Shown piece after piece: positions 46,117 through 57,632 of a DNA stretch of 61,323 bases. Under the pieces are notes generated by a model, which saw only the letters and a program-made list of their open reading frames with translations, ran no database searches and was not told where the DNA came from. Positions within the stretch are counted from its first letter, which is position 1. Each line of letters starts with the position of its first letter. Where the stretch lies: contig NRSV01000111.1 in NCBI GenBank assembly GCA_002286855.1, positions 1-61,323 of the forward strand. Reading direction: 5' to 3'. The translations under genes and the position numbers were made by a program. This stretch comes from Bipolaris cookei. Taxonomy: Eukaryota > Ascomycota > Dothideomycetes > Pleosporales > Pleosporaceae.

Positions 46117-46780
46117 TCTGCTCCTTTAATCTGGCGTTGTTTGAGCTCACAGTGAACCCGTCCATGGCGGGAGAAGTCAAGGATTACAAGACAGTCTGTC
46201 TAAAGTTCCGTCTGCATAACCCCGACCGACAGCTTATTCAGAGCTTCCGCGAACGTGAGGTGAAAGTACCGGACACCTTTTGGGTTCTTTTATGGTGTTA
46301 TATGTACATAAAGCGTGAGAATTGGGAAAAGATCTTTGATTCAAGACAGCTGACTGGTTGCTTGCGTCACTAAGGGATGGACGTTAATCAACTAATTTAC
46401 GTTTGGAGAGCTTTGTAATAAGAATGAATCCTAGTGACGTTGCTCTCTTGATTAACTACTCGTAACTATTGCAAACGGCCAAACGGCCAGTTTTTAATAA
46501 CTCAACTCGATAGAAATGCGTCGAACATGCACAAAAACTTTGTATAGTAAGTGACAGTATATGGTGATGAACGCTGTAAAAGCATACTTTCTAACAGTCA
46601 AATGACTTGAGGAACTAACTGTTAGCAAGTTTGCCCAAAAGCCTTCAGTCCGTAACTCTAACTTTTCAAGTACGAATTTGCTCATCGTAACACATAATAA
46701 TAGGGCAAGGTAGTACACGAACAATTCACGCATATTTCGCCAGAACACTACCCCACTGTAGCCGGGAAGCGCTATCACTT
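46117..46780. other. Intergenic with small frames
   Basis: A 78-codon plus-strand frame (46137-46373) and a hydrophobic 94-codon minus frame (46494-46778) have no recognised family. Confidence 0.35.
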
Positions 46781-47740
46781 CTACAACCCGTCCTCGATCC
46801 AGGCGCGAGCAAGGCTGCCTATATTCCCAATAGCTGCCTGGGTTAAGGGGTGCTCAAGAAGGGGCCTCTTCTGACGAATTTGGTCAACGAGCTGCGGATC
46901 ATACGCGTCGTCCCACGGGTAGAAGCGAACATTCCCTGGTATTGGCCGGTTTACTGTTAGTATCTCCAAGGCGGAGTTGGATAGATACGTCACTGGAGAG
47001 ACTTTGGCAAGACGAGAAACTAGTGTTGCATCACTCCGAAGCGAGTATAGATAGAAAATTCCTCGGAAGACAAAGTCTGGATCTGCGAGAGACCAATAAG
47101 GAATGTGAACCTTAACGGAGACACGAGCGTGACCCGCACACCTTTGGATAGTCTCGAAGAGTTTGCCTTGGGATGATTCACTTGCAAAGGATATGCAGCA
47201 CTTGATGGCAACTGACCGAACCTTTGGAAATTGCTCGAAGAGGACCAGGCACTGCTCGAAAGCATTCATCGTTGAAGAGCCCTTTGTAAACACCACGTTG
47301 CCGTGGGGGGCCAACGCAGACGATTCGTCACGAAGCTGTCTGCACACATGCTTTAGCTGATTGTAGTCGATCCCGTGGCGCTTTGCCTGCGTCTTTGCGG
47401 CACGGCATGAACGATCGTAAAGCTTTGCGAGAACACCCCTGCGGCTCGAGGCTCCCCCCGCCTTTCTGCAAAGCCTCCCGACACCGTTTTTGCCTATAGT
47501 GTAAAGGAGTCCCCCAGCATGGTACAATGCGTACTTGTAAATCTCATCGCGCAGCTCACGTGGAAGCCGGAACAATGGAGACCGTTCCATAATAAAGAAC
47601 AAATAATGTGGATACGGTACCGTAAAGCATGTTATTTTATAACAGCTGGAGTCGTAAGCCGTAAGGTCATCATGTTTTGTCATCCTTTTCGCCCGATCGA
47701 GACTAGGGCGTACAGATTCAGGACGTTTCGGTGATGTCAA
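46781..47740 (-). CDS. 2EXR / F-box-like fungal protein
   Basis: This is an uninterrupted frame of 319 codons. The conserved start block SPLFRLPRELRDEIYKYAL lies at residues 53-71. The true start may be the internal Met51 (47590), giving about 269 residues and placing the domain at the N-terminus, as is usual. The family continues with a conserved central region (HVCRQLRDESSALAPHGNVVF; FEQCLVLFEQFPKVRSVAI). Proteins like this are numerous in plant-associated ascomycetes, and their partners are unknown. The gene appears intact. Confidence 0.65.
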   Translation of the reverse strand: MTSPKRPESVRPSLDRAKRMTKHDDLTAYDSSCYKITCFTVPYPHYLFFIMERSPLFRLPRELRDEIYKYALYHAGGLLYTIGKNGVGRLCRKAGGASSRRGVLAKLYDRSCRAAKTQAKRHGIDYNQLKHVCRQLRDESSALAPHGNVVFTKGSSTMNAFEQCLVLFEQFPKVRSVAIKCCISFASESSQGKLFETIQRCAGHARVSVKVHIPYWSLADPDFVFRGIFYLYSLRSDATLVSRLAKVSPVTYLSNSALEILTVNRPIPGNVRFYPWDDAYDPQLVDQIRQKRPLLEHPLTQAAIGNIGSLARAWIEDGL

Positions 47741-48236
47741 TCAAGCGAGAAACAGAAGACCATCTTCACCAGTAGTGCGACTTGCGACAGAACAGGTACT
47801 GGATTTCACTACTTTTGTACACAGAATCGATATACATACAGTATCTAATTGCGCAGGCATAGGTGGTTGACTTTGGTGAGCATTACTGCGTATTGTGGTG
47901 GGCCACGGGTAAACCCTACAGCAGAGGCAGGGATTAATAGACAGACCTGGCCACGCTTGCCTCATATCACACAAGCGCAGGCGTACCGCAGCTCGGCTAG
48001 TGGCCCAAGGCAATACCTAATCAGCTAGCGACATACTATTAATAAGTGCTGCGTAACGTCAGAGCTACGTGGGGTCTGAGTGATCTTAAAGCAGACTCAG
48101 CGCAGTCAGCATCATGCACAATTTGCCTTGGGGGTTCTCATCAAAAGACGTTCGGAAATATTCTGAGCTGACCCCAGAACAATGGGATGAACTTTTTGTA
48201 AGGTTTGATTCGTGTTTCTCAGTCATGAACAGTGCG
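47741..48236. other. Intergenic, no gene seen
   Basis: Upstream region of the 2EXR-like gene, ending at a MITE. No supported gene. Confidence 0.5.
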
Positions 48237-48238
48237 TA

Positions 48239-48432
48239 CAGTTGTTAGCGATTGCGGCTTCACCCCTGCGCACAGCTGCGCAACGGTTTTGAACTGTCTC
48301 ACCCTCCGTATGTGACTTAGCGCTAGATGTCTGCTACGGAATAGTCGATGTGATTGGTCAGTCATCGATCTAACGATGACTGATTTTGTTGAATGCTGCA
48401 CGCAGAGGTGAAGCCGCAATCGCTAACGACTG
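48239..48432. mobile_element. MITE family 1, copy A (194 bp)
   Basis: TA-flanked element with terminal inverted repeats beginning CAGTTGTTAGCGATTGCGGC and ending with the complement of CAGTCGTTAGCGATTGCGGC. It is almost identical to 57633-57826, in inverted orientation, and is of the same length as the diverged copy at 48910-49103. It is non-coding. Confidence 0.92.
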
Positions 48433-48447
48433 TATAGCCTCCTTATA

Positions 48448-48725
48448 CACTCTCATGCACTTGCAGCTTCCGGTTTCTGTAAGCAGGCGACTTTTGATCC
48501 CATGCTAAGCCTCTCTCGTTCATTGGTGAATTTACCTGAATAGTGCTAGCTCTTGTCAGCAATGCCATGGATGAATCTTTTCTTCGATACTCCGGCCAAT
48601 CAAATGGAGATATCTATGGAGTCTAAGCCTCTTCTGAGCAAGCGTATACTTGGAGAATTGATGACCCATGCGAGATGACAACTGAGCCGTGTGTGCAAAG
48701 CGGAAGCTGCAAGTGCATGAGAGTG
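48448..48725. mobile_element. MITE family 2, copy B (278 bp)
   Basis: TA-flanked element with inverted ends CACTCTCATGCACTTGCAGC and GCTGCAAGTGCATGAGAGTG. It shares ends and scattered internal blocks with 23331-23588. It lies only 15 bp from MITE family 1 copy A. Confidence 0.9.
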
Positions 48726-48909
48726 TATGTAGTACGAGTATCGCTATGCAGTTATGTGTTCCATCTCATCACCACACCCGGGCCTTGGGCACTGTCCATG
48801 ATTTCAGCGTTGAATCGATTAATGCTCAAGTTCTAGCACATCCTGTCCTAAACCATCTAGGCTGTACGCATTCTCATATCCGATTAGTCTTGATCTGCCT
48901 CTGCAGCTA

Positions 48910-49103
48910 CAGTCGCTAACGATCGCGGCTTCACCCTTACATGCAACTGCGCAACCGTTTCGAACAGCCCCACCTTCCATACAAAGCTTAGCATGGAAAG
49001 TCAGCTACAGAAAAGCTGATGTAGTTGGTCAATCTCCGATTTCATGATGACTGGACTTTTGGAATGCTGCTTGTGGGGGTGAAGCCGTAATCGCTAATGA
49101 CTG
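48910..49103. mobile_element. MITE family 1, copy B (diverged, 194 bp)
   Basis: Inverted ends CAGTCGCTAACGATCGCGGC and GCCGTAATCGCTAATGACTG, TA-flanked. It has exactly the length of the other two copies but many substitutions, so it is older. Confidence 0.88.
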
Positions 49104-49290
49104 TAACTAGCCCTAGTCAATCGCGCTCATTTGCTTGGGTCGTACTAATCACAGCGGGTGCACTGCTACGTCTGTGGAGGAAATGCAGGGTATCCGTATG
49201 ACTACATAACAGCAAGCTGGCTCTATCATTTTTACCAGCAGCTTAAGGTTCAGCACATCCAGCTAAGAACTAGCTAATCTGATGAATCAC

Positions 49291-50101
49291 ATGGCGGCGT
49301 GTGTTTGTGATGCTAGCGATCAACTCCTCTCAGCCATTTCGGGGTAGGACGTAAGACTTCCTGTTTCATACGGTATTAACAGGAGACAGGTTGCGAGATC
49401 GTGGCGAATTTTCTGACCTTGTGCTCAGTCATGACGTCGAAAGCTTCCAGGTTCACCGTATTGTTGTGTGTGCTCAGTCCAAGGTTCTCTACAAAGCATG
49501 CACAGGAGGATTCGAGGTGAGTTAGTGCCATCGCAGAAGGCTCTATTTACTGATACAACGGTACTAGGAAAAGTTTACAGGCACTATTCAGATGAATCAT
49601 GTGCAATATATAGAACTGAAGAAACTGGTCGACTTCTTCTACAACTCCGAGTATGACGACTGCCTGCCAGAGGATGCCGACCTATATCTACTTCAACTGC
49701 ACGCCAGGATGTTTGCACTTGCGGACCAGTACGAAATTCCAGGTTTGAGTGATTTAGCTGCAGAGAAGTACTCCTTGAGGTGCACCGCATCACGAACACT
49801 AGAACTTCTAGTGTCACTCCGAGATGTTTATGAAACCACCCACTCGAATATTAGACGACTGCGCGACACGGCATGTATGGCTGTCCGAAAGCATTTGCCG
49901 GTGATCCTCAGGAATGAGAAAGCTGCGGAAATGTACGACAAGGCTCTCTCTGAAATTCCAGACTTCACAAAAGATTTATTGAAGTGCTATGTTAGCGATC
50001 CTTTATATGGTCATTGCCAATCATGTCGCTCGGATCAGCCGATGAATGCATTGCAAGGAAGGTGCAAGAGATGTAAAAAAGGCAGTACGATCTATGGCTA
50101 G
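49291..50101 (+). CDS. BTB/POZ domain protein
   Basis: The model joins 49291-49343, 49390-49516 and 49568-50101 (237 residues, introns 46 and 51 nt). The BTB fold has the start block LRDRGEFSDLVLSHDVESFQVHRIVVCAQSKVLYKAC and, after the second intron, FTGTIQMNHVQYIELKKLVDFFYNSEYDD followed by LHARMFALADQYEIPGLSDLA. The C-terminus has two CxxC pairs (CQSCRSD, CKRCKK) that may bind zinc. Fungal BTB-only proteins are thought to be adaptors, possibly with Cul3. The start codon was chosen because splicing from it gives the usual LLSAI-GLRDRGEFSDL entry. Confidence 0.75.
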
Positions 50102-50439
50102 TAAAGCATTCGAGAGCTGTGCGGAGGTCTTGCAGAACAGGGGTGTGGATAAAGTGGTATAAGCCTATGGCTACCTGGAAGTAGCGGAGGCTATTCTTAG
50201 CAGCTTAGCCCTCACAGAACTTATTTTTTCTGTATCCTACTTTGATCTTGCTTGTCTATTTTTCCAAATCTGCTAACTAAGGTAGTCAGCCCTTTCGTGG
50301 TCTGCGCCCTAGGTGTAAGGCAAGATGGCATAATGTGGAATATCATCGCCTAACAGCAAACTTTGTTAAACTGTGTTTGTCGTCATCTTTGCGTTGCAGA
50401 AGGCGTATGTTTGCCTAGATCCCTCATGGTTGTGCCATT
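50102..50439. other. Intergenic, no gene seen
   Basis: Downstream of the BTB gene; no coding frame or repeat supported. Confidence 0.5.
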
Positions 50440-50945
50440 AACACAACAAAGTCTAATAGAAAGTGCTGGAAGAAAGGTCACATGACTCATCAGCGCAAAA
50501 TTCACGTGAATATATTCCAGATGACAAAACTAGACTCGCGAATTCTGCTAATCGACAGAGAAACTTTCTAACTACCACTCCCGAGCATTATCTAGCATAT
50601 TGAGACAAGGATCCGAGGCTTTCATACATGAAGCATCGCCCTATTTACCCGACGAGAAAATTCCGACTGAGATAATTAGTTATATAGGCAGAGATGCAAG
50701 TTGAAGCGCAGAATGCGGCTGCCAGCATATTAACGACCCATACCCGCATCAGCCGCGTATTTCATCTACGCATCAGTTAGACGTATAGTTAACGTATGTG
50801 AGTGGAAGTAATGAAATCTTTTAGACAACTCTCTTTAAATACTTTTTACCGCCTCTTGTTTAATTGCTGAAGGAATAGTGTTCCGCCACACTAGTTGTTC
50901 CGTTACGAAGGGATATACGTTAGTCGACTTAGAGTTGACTGCCTG
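50440..50945 (+). mobile_element. Old fragment of the pogo-like transposon end
   Basis: This segment is a clearly diverged copy of 18470-18990, the 5' end of the right transposon copy with its terminal repeat (GTTCCGCCACACTAGTTGTTCCGTTACGAAGG). It shares the blocks AGAAAGTRCYRGAAG, TCACGTGAATATA and TTGAGACAAG. Substitutions are frequent, so it is much older than the two arms. No transposase is left. Confidence 0.8.
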
Positions 50946-51406
50946 ACCAAGAGATTAGTCAGCACCACCAAGCCCGAATCACCTGATTCCGCAACAGTTC
51001 CCGGTCATTCCCGCATAATGTCGTGTACGAAAATACCTCCATGCTGCACCATGTCGTTAGGATGATCGATGCTTACGTACCACATACTGAAGACACTGCA
51101 ATACATACTAACTAACCTTTCCAGCAAGACGATTGCTTAGGGCCAAACAACCAATACACGGTAATGCAGTCAACACGTGATATAACTGATCAGCTTATCG
51201 AAAATGCTTATATGGAGATTGTGCGCGCCCCTTAAGCTGATTGCGTTTTATCAAGACCTCGTATGACCAAAAACTGTCAGCAAATTACGGAATTGCATAT
51301 GCTTCGTCCACATGCGTGCAACTTTGTACCTCTTATGTTCTTCGCAACACCCCTTTCCGCAAAGCGACTTGTGTAGTTATCGCATTTCATCTCATAAAGA
51401 AATACA
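50946..51406. other. Promoter side of CAP-domain gene
   Basis: No gene seen; upstream region of the secreted protein gene. Confidence 0.45.
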
Positions 51407-52084
51407 ATGGCGATGTTTCACAGGCTCGTAGAACTGGCTTTGATGAGTTGCCTCTCTGTTGTCTGTGCAGCTTCTAGTGACTTCATGCAAGCACCTGTAG
51501 CTGGAACGCACACATGCAGGAGCAATGTACACATTGCTACCACACCATTTCCTGTCCCTAACAGCCCTGATATATCCACATGGGTGAACCAAGGCCCGCC
51601 TGTTTCCTCCAATACTGGCCTTGAAGCACAATCTACCTCTACTCTCACTGTTGTGCTGACTTCTACACTTGTAACCCCAGCACCTACTGGCCGGCCGGTG
51701 GTTCCTAATGCGGACTACATGGAGGTTGTTAACAAGTGGCGTGCCAAGATGGGGATGAAACCCCTTGGGTACAAACGGCAGCTGGAGTTGAATGCTATGG
51801 ACACTGTGATGGCAAGCAAAGGAGCTATGGTCCACAAGCTCAATGCAGGCACCTTCGCTCAAGTCTTGGCCCCTGGCGATACCGCGCATTTCGAATATGT
51901 TTTTGTAGGCGGCTGGCTGTGCGAGAAGCGTGAAATTCCAGGGCTGGATGACGTATGCCAGCGTGAGTCTAACGGCTGGGATTACAGAGGACAAACAGGG
52001 CACGCAGAGATTCTGACATCAAAAGACTACTCTAAAATTGGATGTGCACACTTCACTGGAATTTGGTGTTGTGATCTTGCATAG
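51407..52084 (+). CDS. Secreted CAP/SCP-like protein
   Basis: This single frame of 225 residues has a signal peptide (MSCLSVVCAA region), followed by a Ser/Thr/Pro-rich linker and a CAP-like domain from about residue 100: DYMEVVNKWRAKMGMKPLGY, LELNAMDTVMASKGAMVHKL, and the ending GHAEILTSKDYSKIGCAHF...WCCDL. The pattern of histidine and cysteine placement near the end (GHAEIL, GCAHF) fits PR-1/CAP-type proteins. Such secreted proteins may act at the cell surface or towards hosts. No evidence of breakage. Confidence 0.7.
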   Translation: MAMFHRLVELALMSCLSVVCAASSDFMQAPVAGTHTCRSNVHIATTPFPVPNSPDISTWVNQGPPVSSNTGLEAQSTSTLTVVLTSTLVTPAPTGRPVVPNADYMEVVNKWRAKMGMKPLGYKRQLELNAMDTVMASKGAMVHKLNAGTFAQVLAPGDTAHFEYVFVGGWLCEKREIPGLDDVCQRESNGWDYRGQTGHAEILTSKDYSKIGCAHFTGIWCCDLA

Positions 52085-52525
52085 TTAGTTTGTGCAAGCG
52101 CTTGGGTGCCTATACTACAAAGGTGCAGATGGTAAGAGAATGAACGCGCGGCAAAGGGGGCCTAAACATCGCTACAAACCTCAAATAATCCCTAGGTTCT
52201 ACTATGAATCGTGGAAAGAATGCTCAGATGTTTTATTAGGCCTTGCCAGATGTGCACTAGTTAAAAAGCCGTTGATAACTAATTAAGCAATTAGTTTCTT
52301 AGTCAGTTAGCTAGTTCACGGGGTAACCCAAAATCTCTCTTGTATAGTAAATGGGCAAGTAGTACCTTGCTATGAAGAGGCTTTCAATTTGTCTCACATT
52401 TCCACTTGCAAGAGGGTTTTGAACTCAACCGTGCGCCGGGAGAGAGTTCTCAGATAGCACTCATTGCTGTGCATTGCTTCCTTAATTTTTTTTGTGATTG
52501 AAAGGTTTCTCACTGATTAACTAAG
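52085..52525. other. Intergenic, no gene seen
   Basis: Spacer after the CAP-like gene; no supported feature. Confidence 0.5.
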
Positions 52526-53478
52526 CTAATCAGCTGCTTCACCAGCACTCCCATTAGACTCTATGAGTAAGGGCGCTAGTGAAATTGCTGAGTAGTCTGT
52601 ACTAGCTGCATCAACTTCCCCACATGACTTTCTTAACTCTTTCTTTGTACGGAAGACCAGATCGCCCAATCCATATGCTATACCCCTTAACTTCCTACGA
52701 ACGACGGGCTCGAGTCGGAAACCGGACTGAATACTGGAACCGTGATTAATTCTGGTCCAGAGGTTGATTCTTATCATCTTCAAGGAGTGGGCGATATTTC
52801 TGTTGAACATGTTGAATGTTGAGATCATGTACATCTCAGCCCTCTGATTGAATGAAGTAATCCTTTCTAGATATTCTCTTTCTTATCCTTTGACAATTCC
52901 GCCTCATATCGAGTTTTGAGAAAGGCGATCATATCGTCGAGACTCGCCGTAAAGTTTTGCTGATGAGGGGATTCCACTGCATTGGAGGTATGTGCTTTGC
53001 TTGGTTGCGGAGCTCCACATTGAGCTTTATACATATTTTTCGACACGCAAGCCGAGGCGTGCTGGACGTTCAGCTTGACTTGGCCTGGCTCGCCTGGCGC
53101 AGCTTGATCAGCTTGCGAGCCAGCTTGCTTGTTGACAGATTTGGTATCACCAGAAGAATAAAGGAACACTCCTGATGAAACTAAATGGCTGCTACTTCGG
53201 GTTTTTTTGTCTCTTCTCTTCCTACGGAGGTTTTGTGGAGCCTGGTCCGTAGGTGGTTTATTTTCTTTATCTGATTGTTCCGAATCTGACTCTAAAAATC
53301 GATCGACTTTGGAGGATAGGCGTACGCGTTTAGCGGGTCGTGTGGCTTTCTCCTTGTCGCTTTCTTATTTCTTCAATTTGATTTCAGGAGAAGAATTGTT
53401 CTCTGAACCAAAGACCTGTGCTGTTCTGCTCAGTGAGAACATAATTTCGTCGGTGTTCAAGGTAGATTGAGATGGCAT
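52526..53478 (-). pseudogene. Unknown gene broken by stop and frameshift
   Basis: From the ATG at 53478 the frame is interrupted by TAA at 53367-53365 (codon 38) but otherwise continues to 52867. A one-step frame change near 52875 then restores an open frame to 52526 (EYLERITSFNQRAEMYMIST and onwards). The reconstructed reading covers about 316 codons. The protein would be basic and polar with KRVRLSS and NLRRKRRDKKTR blocks (likely nuclear signals), a Gln/Pro-rich middle and a helical C-terminal part. No family recognised. Confidence 0.5.
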
Positions 53479-55739
53479 GTTTCAGCAGGGTATGGCCCGA
53501 AGGGTAGAAGGAATCTGACAAGGTTATGGTATTGGTCTAAAGCAAGGAGTAAGGCTGATATAATTCAAGCGTGCTGGCACATTCTCTCCTAGCTTGGGGT
53601 TGTAGAATGCTATATAAAGACGATCACGTGCTAGAGTATAGGAGGGACGCAATATATAGGGGCTCCAGGGTATGGTTGACTCTGCAATCAATCTTCATAA
53701 CCGAGATGCCCTTGTGATATTAGCAACTCCTTTGCAAAACACGAGACGGGACCGGACCAGTCTGTCTGGTCATTTTCCATAGAGGTGCAAGCGCGACAGT
53801 TGCCACTTTACCCCTGCCTCAATGTAGACCATGCCCCGTTCTCGCCTCCCATCAGCAATACCACATTGATAAAAGATATGCAGGGGCATTGCAGAGGCCA
53901 TGTGGCGCGGCTAGGCACCCAGTCTGCTCCCTGGTCTGTTGGCCCAAGGCTGACAGTGGTTCAACAATGACCCACATTGCTGTTGATCCATGCCTTGATG
54001 TGGCCTAAGCCCGCTCTGTGCCGTACATAGTCTCATGCGGCTAGGCAGCACGCATGTAGTAGCTGAAGATGCAGCAATGCACCATTGGGGTGGTGCGTAC
54101 TTGGCGCTGATATACTAAAGTCTCTTCTTGGTGATGAGTATCTCTACTTGCCAGGAACGAATGCTTATTGTCATAACAGCAGAAGGCGGAAAGAGCTCGA
54201 GAACAGATAACAGATAGATTTAGCAAATGTGATGCTGAATGTAGATTGCCTGCGACCTTTGACAAGACTGGGAAGTCTGACCCTTGAGATCCGTTCGTTG
54301 TAATCTTGGCACTTGCTAGATATCCTTGTCGATCATGGAGGCAGGCCATGACAGGCCAGTGAAGTTTCATCCTATATTGTGGTAGCATTTTAAAGTGGAA
54401 CTGAGCGCTTGGCTTCAATGCGTCCTGAATTGAATTCAGAAATCAACAAGTCCTGTATGTTTTACGATCGAAGCAGATACGATGGCAGCAGAAATTGTGG
54501 ATCATGACCAATGGCTCAGTATCGGCAGAATGTACGCTTGAATCTATTCATATGCACAATGACCTGTTGAAGGTTGATACAGCTCTAAAAATGCGGATGC
54601 TTAAACCCTGAGCGTTGATTTGAATGACTCAGATAAGCAGTGGGTTCCTTATGGCTAATAGTCCGGCCAGACATCCTAATCTGCATTTGAAGAAGGTCAT
54701 TCGTGACTGGCAAATGTAACGACGGCCAGTTCTTAGGTTGGTAGAGCCACTTGATGTTTGACAGGTGACCCAGAATTTCTCAGACAGTACTCCTTTTCGT
54801 TACCTGTGCACACCCTTACCACTGACCATCTTCGTGCATGTTGGGAACCTTGGTAGGCTGAGCTCCGCACTTTGAGCTGGGGTCATTCCTGAAGAAACCT
54901 GATTGAAAAGCCCTTCCGTCCATACCTAAACGAGATCGCCTAGGAGAGTCTAGTGATGTTTTATTGGAATCAGCACATAGGCTAGCCAGGGTACCATAAC
55001 GAGCTGAACAACGCATGCTGTTAACCCCTGTACATGTGTGGGACGACTCTCCTCTCTGTCTTGACGTTCGTGCTATGAATACCCACAATGCATCAGCCAT
55101 GCAGGATTAGTGTTGCAGTAGTGCGGATGAGACCGCAGCCTTTCCACGCGAGGCGGGTACTACACAGTGTGTTGCTCAATAGCATGAGCGTGGCTGAGCC
55201 TGCCGATTAATTGGTGCCTCAATGTGGTTTGAGCTCCATCCAGCCTTGTCTATGTCTCTGCCGTGCATGTTCACACATTATACCATAGCTTCCAGTAGAC
55301 TCTTGGGCTACTGTACGCATCTAAGCGTACTTTCCATTCCTTTGAAAGCAAAAGACATCTTCAGAACAACCTCACACAGCCCAATATCCAGCCGTGTTTG
55401 CCCTACCCTATCTATGATTGACTTGTCTCCACACTCTAGAGCCAGTCGTCGATAAAGATCGGCCGGTTATGATCTTTGTTAGTGAAGGAACCTAGTAGGT
55501 GGAAATGAATGAAATATGCAATGTAACGCCTAGTCCATCGTAGCACGGCTGAACGGAGAACCTACCTTATTCTGGTGAAGTGGTGGGAGCTTGGACGCTG
55601 TTCCTGCATTACTGGCCCCTTCCATATCTATCTTAGAACTAGAATATGCACGTGATCATATGAACTAACGGATATATATTAATTGCTTGAGAGCTTGTAT
55701 CACAGGTTGGAAAACCACGATCCCGCTTTCACAGATAAG
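53479..55739. other. Long region without a recognised gene
   Basis: Contains a 125-codon minus frame (54041-54418) and a 94-codon minus frame (54816-55100), neither with a recognised domain. A TATATAAAG box lies near 53611. The last few hundred bases before 55740 are the presumed promoter of the Zn2Cys6 gene. Confidence 0.4.
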
Positions 55740-57027
55740 ATGAATGACATTGCTTCCAGTCCTAAATCGACTGCTTCGGTCAAGGGAGCCTGCGATAGGT
55801 ACGTATCATCGACACATACATATCTTCTCTCTTGACGGCCTCATCGCTTACACTGTCATATTTGTAGCTGCCACCGAAGAAAAGTCAAGTGCGTTGGTGA
55901 AGGCACTGATCCTTGCAAGAATTGTGTTTCGACCTGTCTGGCATGCACATACAATGCGATCCCCAAAAAGAAAGGCCCCAAGGGAAGTCGCGTCAAAGTC
56001 CTCTCTGAACTCCGCGAAACCCAGCGTAACGCTCAGCTTGCCGCTGGATTCTCAACCGATCTCGGCTTCGACGTAAGCTCAATTGCTTCCACCCAGTGTC
56101 TACTATCCCCCAATTTCGTCCACGACTGCTTAGCATTCTTTTTCATCCATATCCACCCCATAGAGCCGGCCTTGAACTACCAAAGAGCGCAAGAAGCAGT
56201 ATCTCGCATGCGCTGCTCAAAAGAATCATACTGCATGATTGCTACGCTTTGCGCATACGTCATGATTGAGACCGAACACCAACCAACGGGCAGTTTCCTG
56301 TATCCCTGCAACATGGCTCGAATGCCAAACAAAGATCTTAGCGAGATACTGTTGGAAAAATCAGCACGCGTACGAGAGAGCTACCACTACCGCGAGATTC
56401 CCACTCACACAAGCGTAATAATCTCATGGCTTTACAGTCGTTGCTATTTTAAACTGGCGTTGGGGAACACAGCTTTGATGTATATGCGGGAAGCCATAAC
56501 GCACGGGCAACTGTTGGGCATGCATGATGAGAAAACCTACGAGTATGATGAGGAAGCCTACTATTGTGATCGTTCCAGAAGGTCAGAAACACGCGTTCTG
56601 TACTGGCATTTGTTCATTGCCGAGCGGTATGTCAATATACAGGCGTGTGTACGCGTTGGAATTTGCATTGCCCATGTTCTAACGACTCCACAGAACATTA
56701 GCGCTCTGCACACGACACTTTCAACCCTTCTTGGTACAACCTGACATCCGTCTTCCCACAGAACAAGAATTGCTCCAAACCGAAGCAACTGGAACGTACC
56801 TTGTACTTATGATCAACATGCTTAAGTTTATTGACACCGATCTTGTTTCCCGGTTAAAACAGGCGCACACCATAGATGTACACCCTGAATGGTTATTCGA
56901 ATTGCATATGCAGCTTTCACGAGTCAGAGAGTCATATCGATGCTGCAGCGAAGCACAGAAAGCAGAGTTGGATCGCCTTCACAGATTTCTCTTGGATTCC
57001 ATCTCTCGATTCAGGATTCATAACTAA
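55740..57027 (+). CDS. Zn2Cys6 transcription factor, C-terminally short
   Basis: The model joins 55740-55798, 55868-56626 and 56694-57027 (383 residues, introns 69 and 67 nt). The binuclear zinc cluster has Cys at 18, 21, 28, 36, 39 and 46 (CDSCHRRKVKC, PCKNC..TCLAC), followed by KKKGPKGSRVKVLSELRETQR, a linker typical of one fungal regulator subfamily. The middle homology region follows (AQEAVSRMRCSKESYCMIATLCAYVMI, REIPTHTSVIISWLYSRCYF, REAITHGQLLGMHDE, RVLYWHLFIAER). The final part usually present after the HRFLLDS-like helix is missing; the protein stops at FRIHN. Family members are longer, so the last part is lost. Confidence 0.8.
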
Positions 57028-57630
57028 AGGATTCGCAGGTAGTGTGCTTGACGATATCTAAACCATATCTCAATCGGATTTATATACTCCTACAAAGCAG
57101 CTCATAGTCCAATAACAGTCCTCAGGTCAGTCCATAAACATTCAAAGTGCGAGCTAAATATACATAGTTATGTCTATTTCGTCCTATGCATGTTTTGGTT
57201 ATATAACTGTAATTGTCCCCACTGCAGCCCCTTTTGTTGCCCCTTTGCGTCACACTCTCGCGCCGTTGTTCCTTACATGTCAGCTGAATCAACTCTAAAT
57301 AATCGACATCGAGAACCATATGATATAGCGTCATGTGACCTAACAATGCAATTCATGATCTTCTCCAGCCAATTCCTATAAGATGTATCACGTGACAACA
57401 ATGAATGTATAGTTAGTTAAAGGACTTCAGTATGTTGTATACAGCATGTGTCTTTGCTGCAACTTTGATACCACATAGTAACGAGACGCTGTGTAGCAGT
57501 CCGTTTGACTAGTAGTCGGATGTTGAGAGACAAAGTAAAGTCGGTTAGAAAAGCTTATCCATATATCCCCTGGCGGTCCCGAGGGTTGCCTTCTATGTCC
57601 ATGTTAGAGCCGTGTGACACTTTCCTCAGA
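57028..57630. other. Intergenic, no gene seen
   Basis: Follows the regulator gene. Nothing recognised before the MITE. Confidence 0.5.
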
Positions 57631-57632
57631 TA

